Shown piece after piece: positions 1 to 5,992 of a DNA stretch of 10,617 bases. A program made the position numbers and the translations under genes. How positions within the stretch are numbered: position 1 is the stretch's first letter; each line of letters opens with the position of its first letter. The DNA lies in assembly GCA_947630635.1 (NCBI GenBank), contig CANRIJ010000046.1, positions 1 to 10,617 of the forward strand. The letters are read 5' to 3'. The stretch is from an uncultured Spirochaetaceae bacterium (GTDB taxonomy: Bacteria > Spirochaetota > Spirochaetia > Sphaerochaetales > Sphaerochaetaceae). The notes under the pieces are model-generated. The model worked only from the letters and a program-made list of their open reading frames with translations. It was not told the origin of the DNA and ran no database searches.

Positions 1-64
1 GGGCGATCCCGGCCACTACATGGGCAACGCCGAAATCGAGATTCCTGAAAATACTTCCAGGTCA

Positions 65-79
65 AATAACAAAGTTATT
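65..79. repeat. Short inverted repeat AATAAC-AAA-GTTATT
   Basis: A perfect 6-bp inverted repeat with a 3-nt spacer sits just upstream of the GC-rich hairpin in the leader of the amino-acid-binding protein gene. It could be a small operator or chance in AT-rich DNA; nothing else supports a function. Confidence 0.25.
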
Positions 80-80
80 A

Positions 81-100
81 AGAGGGGGGCAACCCCCTCT
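81..100 (+). terminator. GC-rich hairpin with GCAA tetraloop (terminator or leader structure)
   Basis: AGAGGGGG (81-88) pairs perfectly with CCCCCTCT (93-100) around a GCAA loop, giving an 8-bp very stable stem. The 3' flank AAATCTTATTT is only moderately T-rich, so it is a poor match to a classic intrinsic terminator. Only 23 nt separate it from the start codon at 124. It therefore either ends upstream transcription with the next promoter overlapping it, or it is a structured element in the 5' leader of the transporter mRNA. Confidence 0.4.
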
Positions 101-123
101 AAATCTTATTTAGGAGCGTTTTT

Positions 124-933
124 ATGAAACGAGTATTGCTAAGCTTAACTATGGTGGCTTTTGCCCTATCCATGGCTTTTTGCGGTGGTGCAAAAGAATC
201 GGGCACTGACAATTCACTTCAGAAAGTTTTAGACAAGGGCGTCTTTGTTCTTGGTCTTGATGATTCATTCCCGCCGATGGGATTTAGAGATGAAAACGGC
301 GAAATAGTCGGATTTGATATAGATACAGCAAGAGAAGTCTGCAATAGACTTGGCGTTGAGCTTGTTGCACAGCCTATAGATTGGTCTGCTAAAGAGCAGG
401 AGCTTGCAACTGGTCAGATAGACTGTATCTGGAATGGCTTCACAATTACTGACGAGAGACTTGATTCTCTTACTTTCTCAGATCCATATGTTGAGAATGC
501 TCAGGTTGCAGTAGTCAACTCATCATCTCCCTACTATACGCTTAGCGATCTTGCGGGAAAGACTGTTGGTGTCCAGGCAGGCTCATCTGCAGAGGATGCA
601 ATTGATGATACCGAGGGCTTCAGGGATTCTCTTAAGGAAGTCGTGGAGTTCAGAGAAAACCTGACTGCGCTAATGGACCTTGAAATCGGCGGAGTGGATG
701 CCGTGATCATGGACCTCCTTGTTGCAAATGACAATATCCAGAGATCTGGCAAGGACTTCAGAATTCTTGATGAGGGACTTGCTGATGAGGCCTATGGCAT
801 TGGCTTCAGAAAGGGAGACATTGCTCTTAGAGATGCCGTTCAGAATGCGCTTAACGAGATGGCAAAAGACGGTTCACTTGCAGAGATTGCAACCAAGTGG
901 TTTGGTGCAGATATCACAGTCGTAGGTAAATAG
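124..933 (+). CDS. Polar amino acid ABC transporter substrate-binding lipoprotein
   Basis: The 269-residue protein is a family 3 solute-binding protein, which captures an amino acid outside the inner membrane and delivers it to the permease. Residues 1-19 form a signal peptide, and Cys20 is the likely lipidated residue. Phe at the -1 position is unusual for a lipobox, even with the relaxed spirochaete pattern. The family signature GFDIDTAREVCNRL is at 63-76. FPPMGF (49-54), the TITDER segment ending in Arg112, and FSDPY (118-122) line the ligand pocket. By analogy with HisJ, Arg112 would bind the alpha-carboxylate and Asp197 the amino group, so an alpha-amino acid is expected; which one cannot be told. 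AGGAG at 112-116 lies 7 nt before the ATG. The permease starts 2 nt after the stop, so the genes form an operon. Confidence 0.93.
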   Translation: MKRVLLSLTMVAFALSMAFCGGAKESGTDNSLQKVLDKGVFVLGLDDSFPPMGFRDENGEIVGFDIDTAREVCNRLGVELVAQPIDWSAKEQELATGQIDCIWNGFTITDERLDSLTFSDPYVENAQVAVVNSSSPYYTLSDLAGKTVGVQAGSSAEDAIDDTEGFRDSLKEVVEFRENLTALMDLEIGGVDAVIMDLLVANDNIQRSGKDFRILDEGLADEAYGIGFRKGDIALRDAVQNALNEMAKDGSLAEIATKWFGADITVVGK

Positions 934-935
934 GA

Positions 936-1568
936 ATGCAACTTTTGCTGCAGCTCTTAAAGGGTACGGGAGTTACCTTAGAGGTATTCTCCCTTACCCT
1001 AATTTTTTCGCTTCCTCTTGGCTTTGTAGTATGCGCTGGGAGGATGACGAGGATTCTTCCCATTAGATGGATTGTGGATCTCTACATTCAGATAATGAGA
1101 GGCACTCCGCTACTTCTGCAGCTTCTCTTTTTCTATTTTGCCCCCTTTTATATCTTTGGCGCTTCGCTTCCCAGATTCTGGGCGGCAATTCTTGCTTTCA
1201 CACTCAATTATTCGGCCTATTTTGCTGAGATATATCGCTCTGGAATGCAGGCAATTGAGGTAGGACAGTATGAGGCATCAAAGGTATTGGGCTTTACAAA
1301 GGCCTATACTTTTTTCCACATTGTGCTTCCGCAGGTTATAAAGAACATTATTCCAGCAATTGGAAATGAGGTTATAACCCTCGTAAAGGATACGGCTCTT
1401 GCATCGACTATTGGAGTCATAGAGCTCTTCAGAATAGCTCAGACTGCCTCTTCAAGGGAGTTCTCTACTATTCCTATCTTTGTTGCGGGTGTCTTCTATT
1501 TCATAATGAACTATGTTGTCTCTAAGATATTCGATGTGGTTGAGAAGAGGATGGCTTATTACAGATGA
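936..1568 (+). CDS. Polar amino acid ABC transporter permease (HisM/GlnP family)
   Basis: This 210-residue integral inner-membrane protein forms the translocation channel, probably as a homodimer since only one permease gene is present. It shows several hydrophobic segments (about 10-33, 58-75, 82-100, 125-147 and 180-195). RGTP at 55-58 and KDTALAS at 151-157 are typical of the HisM/HisQ/GlnP family. The EAA loop that docks on the ATPase runs from EASKVLG (113-119) to LPQ (131-133). An AGG in the end of the preceding gene (924-926) lies 9 nt before the ATG, so translation is probably coupled. The stop overlaps the ATPase start (ATGA). The length is normal for the family, and no anomalies were seen. 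Confidence 0.93.
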   Translation: MQLLLQLLKGTGVTLEVFSLTLIFSLPLGFVVCAGRMTRILPIRWIVDLYIQIMRGTPLLLQLLFFYFAPFYIFGASLPRFWAAILAFTLNYSAYFAEIYRSGMQAIEVGQYEASKVLGFTKAYTFFHIVLPQVIKNIIPAIGNEVITLVKDTALASTIGVIELFRIAQTASSREFSTIPIFVAGVFYFIMNYVVSKIFDVVEKRMAYYR

Positions 1569-2317
1569 TCAAGGCAGAGCATATTTCGAAGTCCTTTGGA
1601 GACAATGTAGTTCTTACAGATATTTCATTCGAGCTCAAAAAGGGCCAGGTGCTATCTATAATAGGGCCCTCAGGATCGGGAAAATCGACTCTCCTGAGAA
1701 TAATAACCCAGCTTGAGAGAGCAGATAATGGCACACTCAATATAGATGGCGACTATCTATTTAAGTCAAATGGAGAGAGGGCCGAGTACACAGGCTCAAA
1801 AAAAGCGAGGGAGATTGGCCTTAAAGTTGGGCTTGTTTTCCAGAGCTTCAATCTTTTTCCCCATTACACGGTTTTGAAGAATATAACTGCAGCCCAGCGC
1901 GCTGTTCTAAAGAGAAGCAAAGAGGAGAGCGAGGAGAAGGCAATAGTGCTACTGAGGAAGATGAGCCTTGAGGACAAGGCGCATTCATATCCTTTTGAGC
2001 TCTCTGGTGGCCAGAAGCAGAGAGTCTCAATTGCTAGGGCACTAGCCCTTGATCCAGAAGTCCTTTTCTTTGATGAGCCGACAAGCGCTCTCGATCCCGA
2101 GCTTACCCGTGAGATCCTGAAAGTCATAAGAGACCTCTCGGAGGAGAATATGACTATGGCGGTTGTCACTCATGAGATGGCCTTTGCCAAGGGAATCAGC
2201 GATTGGGCTATTTTTATGGATAAGGGAGTAATAGTGGAAGAGGGTTCTCCAGCTGAGCTCTTTGATTCTCCAAAGGAAGATAGAACCAGGCGCTTTATCA
2301 AATCGTTTGAGGAATAG
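1565..2317 (+). CDS. Polar amino acid ABC transporter ATP-binding protein (GlnQ/HisP-like)
   Basis: This 250-residue cytoplasmic ATPase powers the importer. All nucleotide-binding motifs are intact: Walker A GPSGSGKST at 34-42, Q-loop Gln93 in VFQSFNLFPH, ABC signature LSGGQ at 146-150, Walker B VLFFDEP at 166-172 with catalytic Glu171, D-loop SALD at 174-177 and switch His203. FNLFPH after the Q-loop and the THEMAFA segment around the switch are typical of the polar amino acid (GlnQ/HisP/ArtP) group. The start overlaps the permease stop by 4 nt (ATGA), indicating translational coupling. A hairpin begins 6 nt after the stop. The segment between Walker A and the Q-loop (about 64-88) carries a modest polar insertion (FKSNGERAEYTGSKK). 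Confidence 0.95.
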   Translation: MIKAEHISKSFGDNVVLTDISFELKKGQVLSIIGPSGSGKSTLLRIITQLERADNGTLNIDGDYLFKSNGERAEYTGSKKAREIGLKVGLVFQSFNLFPHYTVLKNITAAQRAVLKRSKEESEEKAIVLLRKMSLEDKAHSYPFELSGGQKQRVSIARALALDPEVLFFDEPTSALDPELTREILKVIRDLSEENMTMAVVTHEMAFAKGISDWAIFMDKGVIVEEGSPAELFDSPKEDRTRRFIKSFEE

Positions 2318-2323
2318 AAAAGC

Positions 2324-2360
2324 AGGGGCGTTTCAAAACCCTTGGCCTTGGAACACCCCT
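2324..2360 (+). terminator. Imperfect hairpin after the transporter operon
   Basis: AGGGGCGTTTC (2324-2334) can pair with GGAACACCCCT (2350-2360): 11 positions with one C-A mismatch and one G-U pair, around a 15-nt loop. It starts 6 nt after the ATPase stop, where an operon terminator or 3'-stabilising stem is expected. No T-run follows on the + strand (ACAGAAAAATG), so it is not a canonical intrinsic terminator. It may protect or process the mRNA end. Confidence 0.35.
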
Positions 2361-2384
2361 ACAGAAAAATGTGTGAGAAACAAG

Positions 2385-2495
2385 ATGAAAACAGCTATTT
2401 GTCTTTTTTCATGTTTAGCTTTCCCTCTCTCCAGCCTTGCGGCAGTAGTCCCTGACGACTATTCCCTTCCTCCTAACGTAGATTGGTGTCTCTGA
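2385..2495 (+). CDS. Possible 36-residue secreted micro-ORF or 5' remnant of a secreted protein gene
   Basis: ATG at 2385 opens a 36-codon frame ending in TGA at 2493-2495. The product starts MKTAICLFSCLAFPLSSLAA, a plausible Sec signal peptide (Lys2, hydrophobic core, small residues before a likely cut near 19-20). About 16 residues, VVPDDYSLPPNVDWCL, follow. There is no good ribosome binding site; GAG at 2375-2377 is the best candidate. After the stop, another frame stays open from 2482 to a TAA near 2644, so this could be the front end of a frameshifted or decayed secreted protein. A real secreted peptide is possible. Chance is also possible, because an open frame on the opposite strand overlaps it. 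Confidence 0.25.
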   Translation: MKTAICLFSCLAFPLSSLAAVVPDDYSLPPNVDWCL

Positions 2496-2571
2496 GAACT
2501 CAGAACTCTTTTTAGCGCAAAATTCGCGTGCGTTCTTCTCATCGATTTTCAAGGTATTCTTCTGCATAGCC
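2479..2571 (-). CDS. Possible antisense mini-ORF of about 30 residues (very uncertain)
   Basis: On the - strand, an ATG near 2571 opens a short frame whose product begins MQKNTLKIDEKNAREFCAKK and ends at a TAG around 2479-2481. AGG lies 5 nt before the ATG. The Lys/Glu-rich composition looks more protein-like than the Phe/Ser-rich + strand frame opposite. Past the TAG the same frame stays open for about 26 more codons, so it may be a fragment of a decayed gene. No family is recognisable, and chance cannot be excluded. Confidence 0.15.
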
Positions 2572-2594
2572 ACCTACAGGATTTACTGGAGATA

Positions 2595-2607
2595 TGGGTT
2601 AAACCCA
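2595..2607. repeat. Perfect palindrome TGGGTT-A-AACCCA
   Basis: Six bases on each side pair around a single central A. This is too tight for an RNA hairpin but typical in size for a dimeric regulator's site. It sits in the gene-poor gap with no obvious promoter beside it, so its role is unknown. Confidence 0.25.
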
Positions 2608-2639
2608 CACTTATTCTTATTGATAAATCTCAATTTTGA

Positions 2640-2739
2640 AAAATAAAAAATTCGCCAGTTTATATTTAGTCTGTTTTATTTCTTTTTTGGTCGTTTTAGT
2701 TTAATTTACCGATTTACTTTATTTATTAAACTGGTTTTC
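2640..2739. other. AT-rich intergenic stretch with an inverted repeat
   Basis: This 100-bp stretch has long A/T runs and no credible gene. AGTTTAAT (2698-2705) and ATTAAACT (2725-2732) form an 8-bp inverted repeat with a 19-nt spacer. On the - strand this lies directly downstream of the small membrane protein's stop codon, where a 3' end would form. The stem is all but free of GC, so it would be weak as a terminator. Together with 2318-2639 this makes a gap of about 420 bp with no confident gene. Confidence 0.3.
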
Positions 2740-3078
2740 TTAATTGAATATGCCTCTGCTCTTCTCTTTTTTCTCTGGACGCTCCTTGAGCATTGAGGCA
2801 ATAAAGAGGGCAAAGAGCGCGCTTACTGCTATTGAGAGGATCCACATAAGGACACGGTTGCAGTTTTTTCTTTTTATCATGTGTCTGACATAGAAGAGGG
2901 TCAGGTATAGGTTTGTTATTATGTTTACGCTTTCATAGAGAACTAGCTCTAAGTGCTGTTCAGATATTTTCAGGTTCTCTGGAAGGTATGGGAAGAGGGC
3001 AAAGATCAAAAGAGAAAGCAAAATCAGCATTACAGAGTATATTGAGAATACCCATATGATCTTTGTTCTCTCTTTCAT
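2740..3078 (-). CDS. Small hydrophobic membrane protein, unknown function
   Basis: The 112-residue protein has three likely membrane segments, at about 8-30, 47-66 and 76-97. The loop after the first (31-46) is acidic. The loop after the second (RHMIKRKNCNR, about 65-75) and the C-terminal tail (98-112) are both basic. The tail would be outside if all three segments span the membrane, against the positive-inside rule, so one segment may be re-entrant or peripheral. No conserved motif was recognised. The ATG at 3076-3078 is preceded in frame by a stop two codons upstream, and no clear ribosome binding site is seen. The gene is divergent from the pectinesterase-like gene, with only 21 bp between start codons, so any promoter must lie inside that neighbour. 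Confidence 0.65.
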   Translation of the reverse strand: MKERTKIIWVFSIYSVMLILLSLLIFALFPYLPENLKISEQHLELVLYESVNIITNLYLTLFYVRHMIKRKNCNRVLMWILSIAVSALFALFIASMLKERPEKKEKSRGIFN

Positions 3079-3099
3079 AAGCTAAAGAGTAGTTGAACT

Positions 3100-3990
3100 T
3101 TGGATAACTCGCAAGTTGATGTTCTCTTTTTACTAGAGCAGAATCTTCATATGGACATCAGAGTAAGACCCCAAGACTCGATTATGGATATTCTCTCAAG
3201 CTCCCCCTCTGGGCCTATCAGGCTCTATTTGGAGAGGGGAGTCTATAGGGAGAAGCTCTTTATAAATCGTGATGATGTCTCCCTCATTGGAGAGGATGGT
3301 GTGCTTATCCTCTGGGATGACAATAGGCACCTTCTTGAGAATGGAAGGATCTTCTCAACTGGCGATAGCGCGACAGTTACAATAGGCTCATCCTCCTTTT
3401 ATGCGGAGAATGTGATCTTCAAAAATAGCTTTGACTACTATGGGATGAAAAGACGAATCAGAGATGAGAATAGAGATGATCTCTTTACCCAAGCGGTAAG
3501 CGTTAGAATTCTCTCTACCTCACTCTCTAGCCATTTTAGAAAATGCGCTTTTCGCTCCTATCAAGACACGCTCTACATAGAGGGCAGATCATCTCTATTT
3601 GAAAACTGCACTGTAGAGGGGGCAGTTGACTATGTATTTGGTATGGGGGAGGCCCTCTTCAAGTCCTCTTATTTCATATCCCTTGATAGTGGAATAGTTA
3701 TTGCGCCATCAACAAAGATAGGCGATGATGCTGGCTTTGTCTTTGACTCTTGCGTCTTTTCTGCATCTGACGGAGTTGAGAGAAATAGTGTTTCTCTCTT
3801 AAGGGGCTGGCATCCCTCTGGTGCATTAAACAGGAGCCCAAAATGCATTTTTATCAATCCAGTCTTTCATGGTGCTATAAATAAAGAGCTCTTTGGGAAT
3901 ATGAAATCAAGACGCCCAGATGGAACAGAGCATCTCTGGGTTGGAAGAGAGGAGAGATTCTCGGTTTTGAATCCCGTCTTTTTAGATTAG
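3100..3990 (+). CDS. Pectinesterase family protein (carbohydrate esterase 8 fold), no signal peptide
   Basis: Pectin methylesterases remove methyl esters from galacturonan. The family landmarks appear in order: RGVYREKL (46-53), QAVSVR (131-136), YQDTLY (154-159), GAVDYVFG (174-181) and LLRGW (233-237), the last a variant of the usual LGRPW. The five key residues have counterparts in Gln131/Gln155, Asp156 and Asp177 (acid/base and nucleophile pair), Arg235 and Trp237, so an active esterase is plausible. At 296 residues it is essentially the bare domain. No signal peptide or lipobox is present, and an in-frame TGA at 3094-3096 rules out an upstream extension, so the protein should be cytoplasmic. 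The start is TTG at 3100 with weak AAAGAG upstream; ATG at 3151 (residue 18) is the alternative. Its 3' end overlaps the convergent nuclease gene by 9 bp. Confidence 0.85.
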   Translation: MDNSQVDVLFLLEQNLHMDIRVRPQDSIMDILSSSPSGPIRLYLERGVYREKLFINRDDVSLIGEDGVLILWDDNRHLLENGRIFSTGDSATVTIGSSSFYAENVIFKNSFDYYGMKRRIRDENRDDLFTQAVSVRILSTSLSSHFRKCAFRSYQDTLYIEGRSSLFENCTVEGAVDYVFGMGEALFKSSYFISLDSGIVIAPSTKIGDDAGFVFDSCVFSASDGVERNSVSLLRGWHPSGALNRSPKCIFINPVFHGAINKELFGNMKSRRPDGTEHLWVGREERFSVLNPVFLD

Positions 3991-5004
3991 GCCTATTCTC
4001 TTTGCTTTATCCTTGGTTCCTGTCAGTTCAAAGATGTTGTTCTTGAAGATGAAGAACCAGTCAGAGAACTTCATCTCCATCTCTTCCGCCTTAGTATTTT
4101 CAATGACATATGAGGTGTCAGTATCAGCTTCATAGTCTTCTGGAAGGAAGGCCCTCAGCGGCCATTTATAGAGCTCTAGCCTCTCTTCGATTATGCTCTC
4201 CTCTTCATCGTTTAAGAGAGGAAAGAAGTCTATTTGGGTTATTTCCTCTACATCATCCACGCTCATGGCATATTCAGCTATTGATTTATTGCTTTTCTCA
4301 TTTGGGATAATGAATCCAATTGCCTTAATCTCGGGCTCATTGTAATCGAGAATCACCTTATAGAAGTTCTTTGGAACTGCAACCTCATTTACTCCGATTG
4401 TCTCATATGGGCCATCTGTCAGTACCGGTCCGGTTACTACATAGACACTCTCATTCTCAAGGGCCATTGCTCTTACTGCATCTTCCAGATCTGCCCATAT
4501 GCCTTTATTGAATGATGGGTTTTGAGGCGTCATGTTAGACAGGTAGAATGTCTCGCTCATGGCCTCCTCTGACCATTTGAAGTCTGCTGCCGGAGCAAGG
4601 TGGCCTCTGTCATATCCGCTCTTTCTGTAGTCTTCTAGGATAGCAGACCCTGTTGATACATATGGGTCTTGCCTGAATGCGTCTTTTCTCTCTACGCTTC
4701 CGAAAAGCTCGTCTTTTGTAAGCTCATAGCCAACCCAGATGGGAACTTCATACTCCTCGCTATATGAGAGTGTGTATCCAGTGTGCTCTATAATCTCGCC
4801 ATTAAATGGGTCCGAGGGTATTTCAAGGCCCTCTATTCTCTCTCTCTTATCCCATCTTGAGTAGTCGTTACGGTAGTACTCCTCCTCAGTTGGAGTCATG
4901 TAGCATAGGATTATAAAGACTGCTACGACTATAAGAACTATAAATAGGAGTGTGTATAAGAGACTCCAGCTCTTATGCTTCTGTGCCTTCGCTTTTTTCT
5001 TCAT
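3982..5004 (-). CDS. Membrane-anchored DNA/RNA non-specific endonuclease (NUC1 / beta-beta-alpha-Me family)
   Basis: The 340-residue protein cleaves DNA and/or RNA with a single bound Mg2+. The family motif DRGHLAPAADF is at 132-142, with His135 as the general base. Asn166 in NPSFNKGIW and Glu174 match the metal-binding Asn119 and Glu127 of Serratia nuclease. A lysine-rich N-terminus (2-11) and one membrane segment (about 14-36) should anchor it with the nuclease outside the cytoplasm, as in the competence nuclease EndA. Residues from about 288 on form an extra C-terminal tail with an aromatic patch (SDWFFIFKNNIF) of unknown role. The ATG at 5002-5004 lies 32 nt inside the upstream protease gene. 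The next in-frame Met (residue 36) would delete the anchor, so the upstream start is preferred. Confidence 0.9.
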   Translation of the reverse strand: MKKKAKAQKHKSWSLLYTLLFIVLIVVAVFIILCYMTPTEEEYYRNDYSRWDKRERIEGLEIPSDPFNGEIIEHTGYTLSYSEEYEVPIWVGYELTKDELFGSVERKDAFRQDPYVSTGSAILEDYRKSGYDRGHLAPAADFKWSEEAMSETFYLSNMTPQNPSFNKGIWADLEDAVRAMALENESVYVVTGPVLTDGPYETIGVNEVAVPKNFYKVILDYNEPEIKAIGFIIPNEKSNKSIAEYAMSVDDVEEITQIDFFPLLNDEEESIIEERLELYKWPLRAFLPEDYEADTDTSYVIENTKAEEMEMKFSDWFFIFKNNIFELTGTKDKAKRIGLI

Positions 5005-5890
5005 TTCTTACTAGAAGGCTCTTTTTTCTTCTCTTGACTATGTATGAGAAGGCGAAAATAATAGCGAAGACCACAACTGTCTCAATAAGGGTGAGTATTG
5101 GGCTATTTAGGGTATTTGTGTTTATGAAGATTGGAGCAGATGGAAGGGCTCCATTTGGATAATTCACTATATACGCGATAAAGAGATTATTTGCCGCATG
5201 CATGGCAATTGGGGCCTCAAAGCCTCCTGTGTATATGGAGAGCGCCATTGCGAGGGCACCCCATAGTACGTAGTAGATCATTGCCAAAATAGAGTCACTG
5301 TTCATTCTGATCTCTTGATTGGCAAGGTGCGGAATAAGAAACAGGACTCCAGATACGAGAATAATCGGAAGGGAACCTAGAAGGGTCTTTGGAGGATTGT
5401 TTTTATAGATGATTCTGAGTGGTAGCACTCTATATATGACCTCTTCGACTATAGACTGCATTGGAATCAGTATCAGTATCGGCAAGAACATCATGAGCTT
5501 TTCTTTAAGCGTTGAAGGCGATAGCTCTATATCTCTTATTCCAATCAGGGAGAAGATTCCCTCTGCCAAAAAGTAAATTGCAAATACAAGAAAGGCAAAT
5601 CTGAGGTTGAGCTTGTCTCTTTCTCCGGTTATCAGCTTTCTGATTTTTGTCCTCAGAAGAAAGTTCGATGACAGTAAGAGGGCGATGAATGTCAGAAGGT
5701 ATGGCGCAATGACAATAAAGAAATCAAAGAGAAGCGAGTAGGGCTCCTCTTTTGCAATATCAAGAGAGTAGATTCCAAATGAAAGCATTGGGCCAAAGTT
5801 CAGCTGGCATACAATTAGAAGCAGTATGACAATAGCGCCAAAGACTGATGGAAAATCACCCTTACCATATTCCCACTTGGTTTTCGCCAT
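4973..5890 (-). CDS. CPBP family intramembrane glutamic protease (CAAX protease/Abi domain)
   Basis: This 305-residue polytopic membrane protein carries the three CPBP motifs: EEVIYR at 149-154 (Glu149, Glu150, Arg154), FLIPH at 184-188 (FxxxH) and HAANN at 231-235 (HxxxN). These form the catalytic site of Rce1-type proteases. About seven or eight hydrophobic segments are visible, with one N-terminal pair (about 14-33 and 55-76) before the catalytic core. Bacterial members process prenylated-like or peptide substrates, give bacteriocin self-immunity, or act in regulation; the substrate here is unknown. The C-terminus is charged (KRRKK, EEKSEGTEA), and its coding sequence overlaps the nuclease start by 32 nt, so the two genes are co-transcribed. 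The ATG at 5888-5890 has only a weak GAG upstream as ribosome binding site. Confidence 0.88.
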   Translation of the reverse strand: MAKTKWEYGKGDFPSVFGAIVILLLIVCQLNFGPMLSFGIYSLDIAKEEPYSLLFDFFIVIAPYLLTFIALLLSSNFLLRTKIRKLITGERDKLNLRFAFLVFAIYFLAEGIFSLIGIRDIELSPSTLKEKLMMFLPILILIPMQSIVEEVIYRVLPLRIIYKNNPPKTLLGSLPIILVSGVLFLIPHLANQEIRMNSDSILAMIYYVLWGALAMALSIYTGGFEAPIAMHAANNLFIAYIVNYPNGALPSAPIFINTNTLNSPILTLIETVVVFAIIFAFSYIVKRRKKSLLVRNEEKSEGTEA

Positions 5891-5903
5891 AATCTGACTC
5901 TAG

Positions 5904-5931
5904 CATTTACCGATGTTTTTAAAAATGGCAA
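5904..5931 (-). promoter_or_regulatory. Possible promoter for the protease-nuclease unit
   Basis: On the - strand TTGCCA (5931 to 5926; 5 of 6 to TTGACA) and TAAATG (5909 to 5904; about 3 of 6 to TATAAT) are 16 nt apart, just upstream of the ATG at 5890. The -10 match is poor. It is the best candidate in the divergent intergenic space, offered with low confidence. Confidence 0.25.
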
Positions 5932-5980
5932 AAGAGTCTCTTTTTGGCTTTCTATTATGCAATATTTTCCCTCTCTGCCT

Positions 5981-5986
5981 TATAAT
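5981..5986 (+). promoter_or_regulatory. TATAAT -10 box placed for a leaderless addB transcript
   Basis: A perfect TATAAT ends 6 nt before the GTG start of the AddB-like gene, so transcription would be expected to begin at or beside the start codon. No convincing -35 element lies 16-18 nt upstream (TGCAAT is the closest), and no ribosome binding site precedes the GTG. The natural reading is a promoter giving a leaderless or nearly leaderless mRNA. Confidence 0.45.
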
Positions 5987-5992
5987 GACTGA

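Larger units (their letters stand above)
2..127 (+). other. Possible 3' tail of an upstream coding region (weak)
   Basis: One frame is open from the window edge to a TGA at 125-127, which overlaps the start of the next gene. Its first 16 or so codons prefer G or C at the third position (GGC, CCC, CAC, TAC, AAC, GCC, ATC), unlike the genes that follow, and read like ordinary protein. The later codons run through a GC-rich hairpin and do not look coding. The frame starting at base 1 ends at a TGA at 46-48, and the third frame ends at a TAG at 111-113. No family is recognisable. It may be the end of a gene, the edge of a different DNA segment, or noncoding. Confidence 0.15.

Noticed and set aside
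2492..2513. CTGAG-AA-CTCAG followed by TTTTT as a terminator
   Set aside because: The 2-nt loop is too small for a stable hairpin, and alternative foldings leave only 3 bp; the T-run alone is not evidence.
2655..2734. Inverted repeat CCAGTTTA (2655-2662) and TAAACTGG (2727-2734)
   Set aside because: The arms are 8 bp and 64 nt apart in very AT-rich DNA, with no target-site duplication or transposase. Not enough to call a mobile element.
4950..4967. A + strand frame starting MCIRDS, and the run TGTGTATAAGAGAC, resembling a Nextera transposase adapter end
   Set aside because: The match is partial (14 bases, then it diverges). On the - strand this DNA encodes the continuous, expected transmembrane anchor of the nuclease, with normal flanks. 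Chance similarity is more likely than a chimera, though reads across the site could confirm it.
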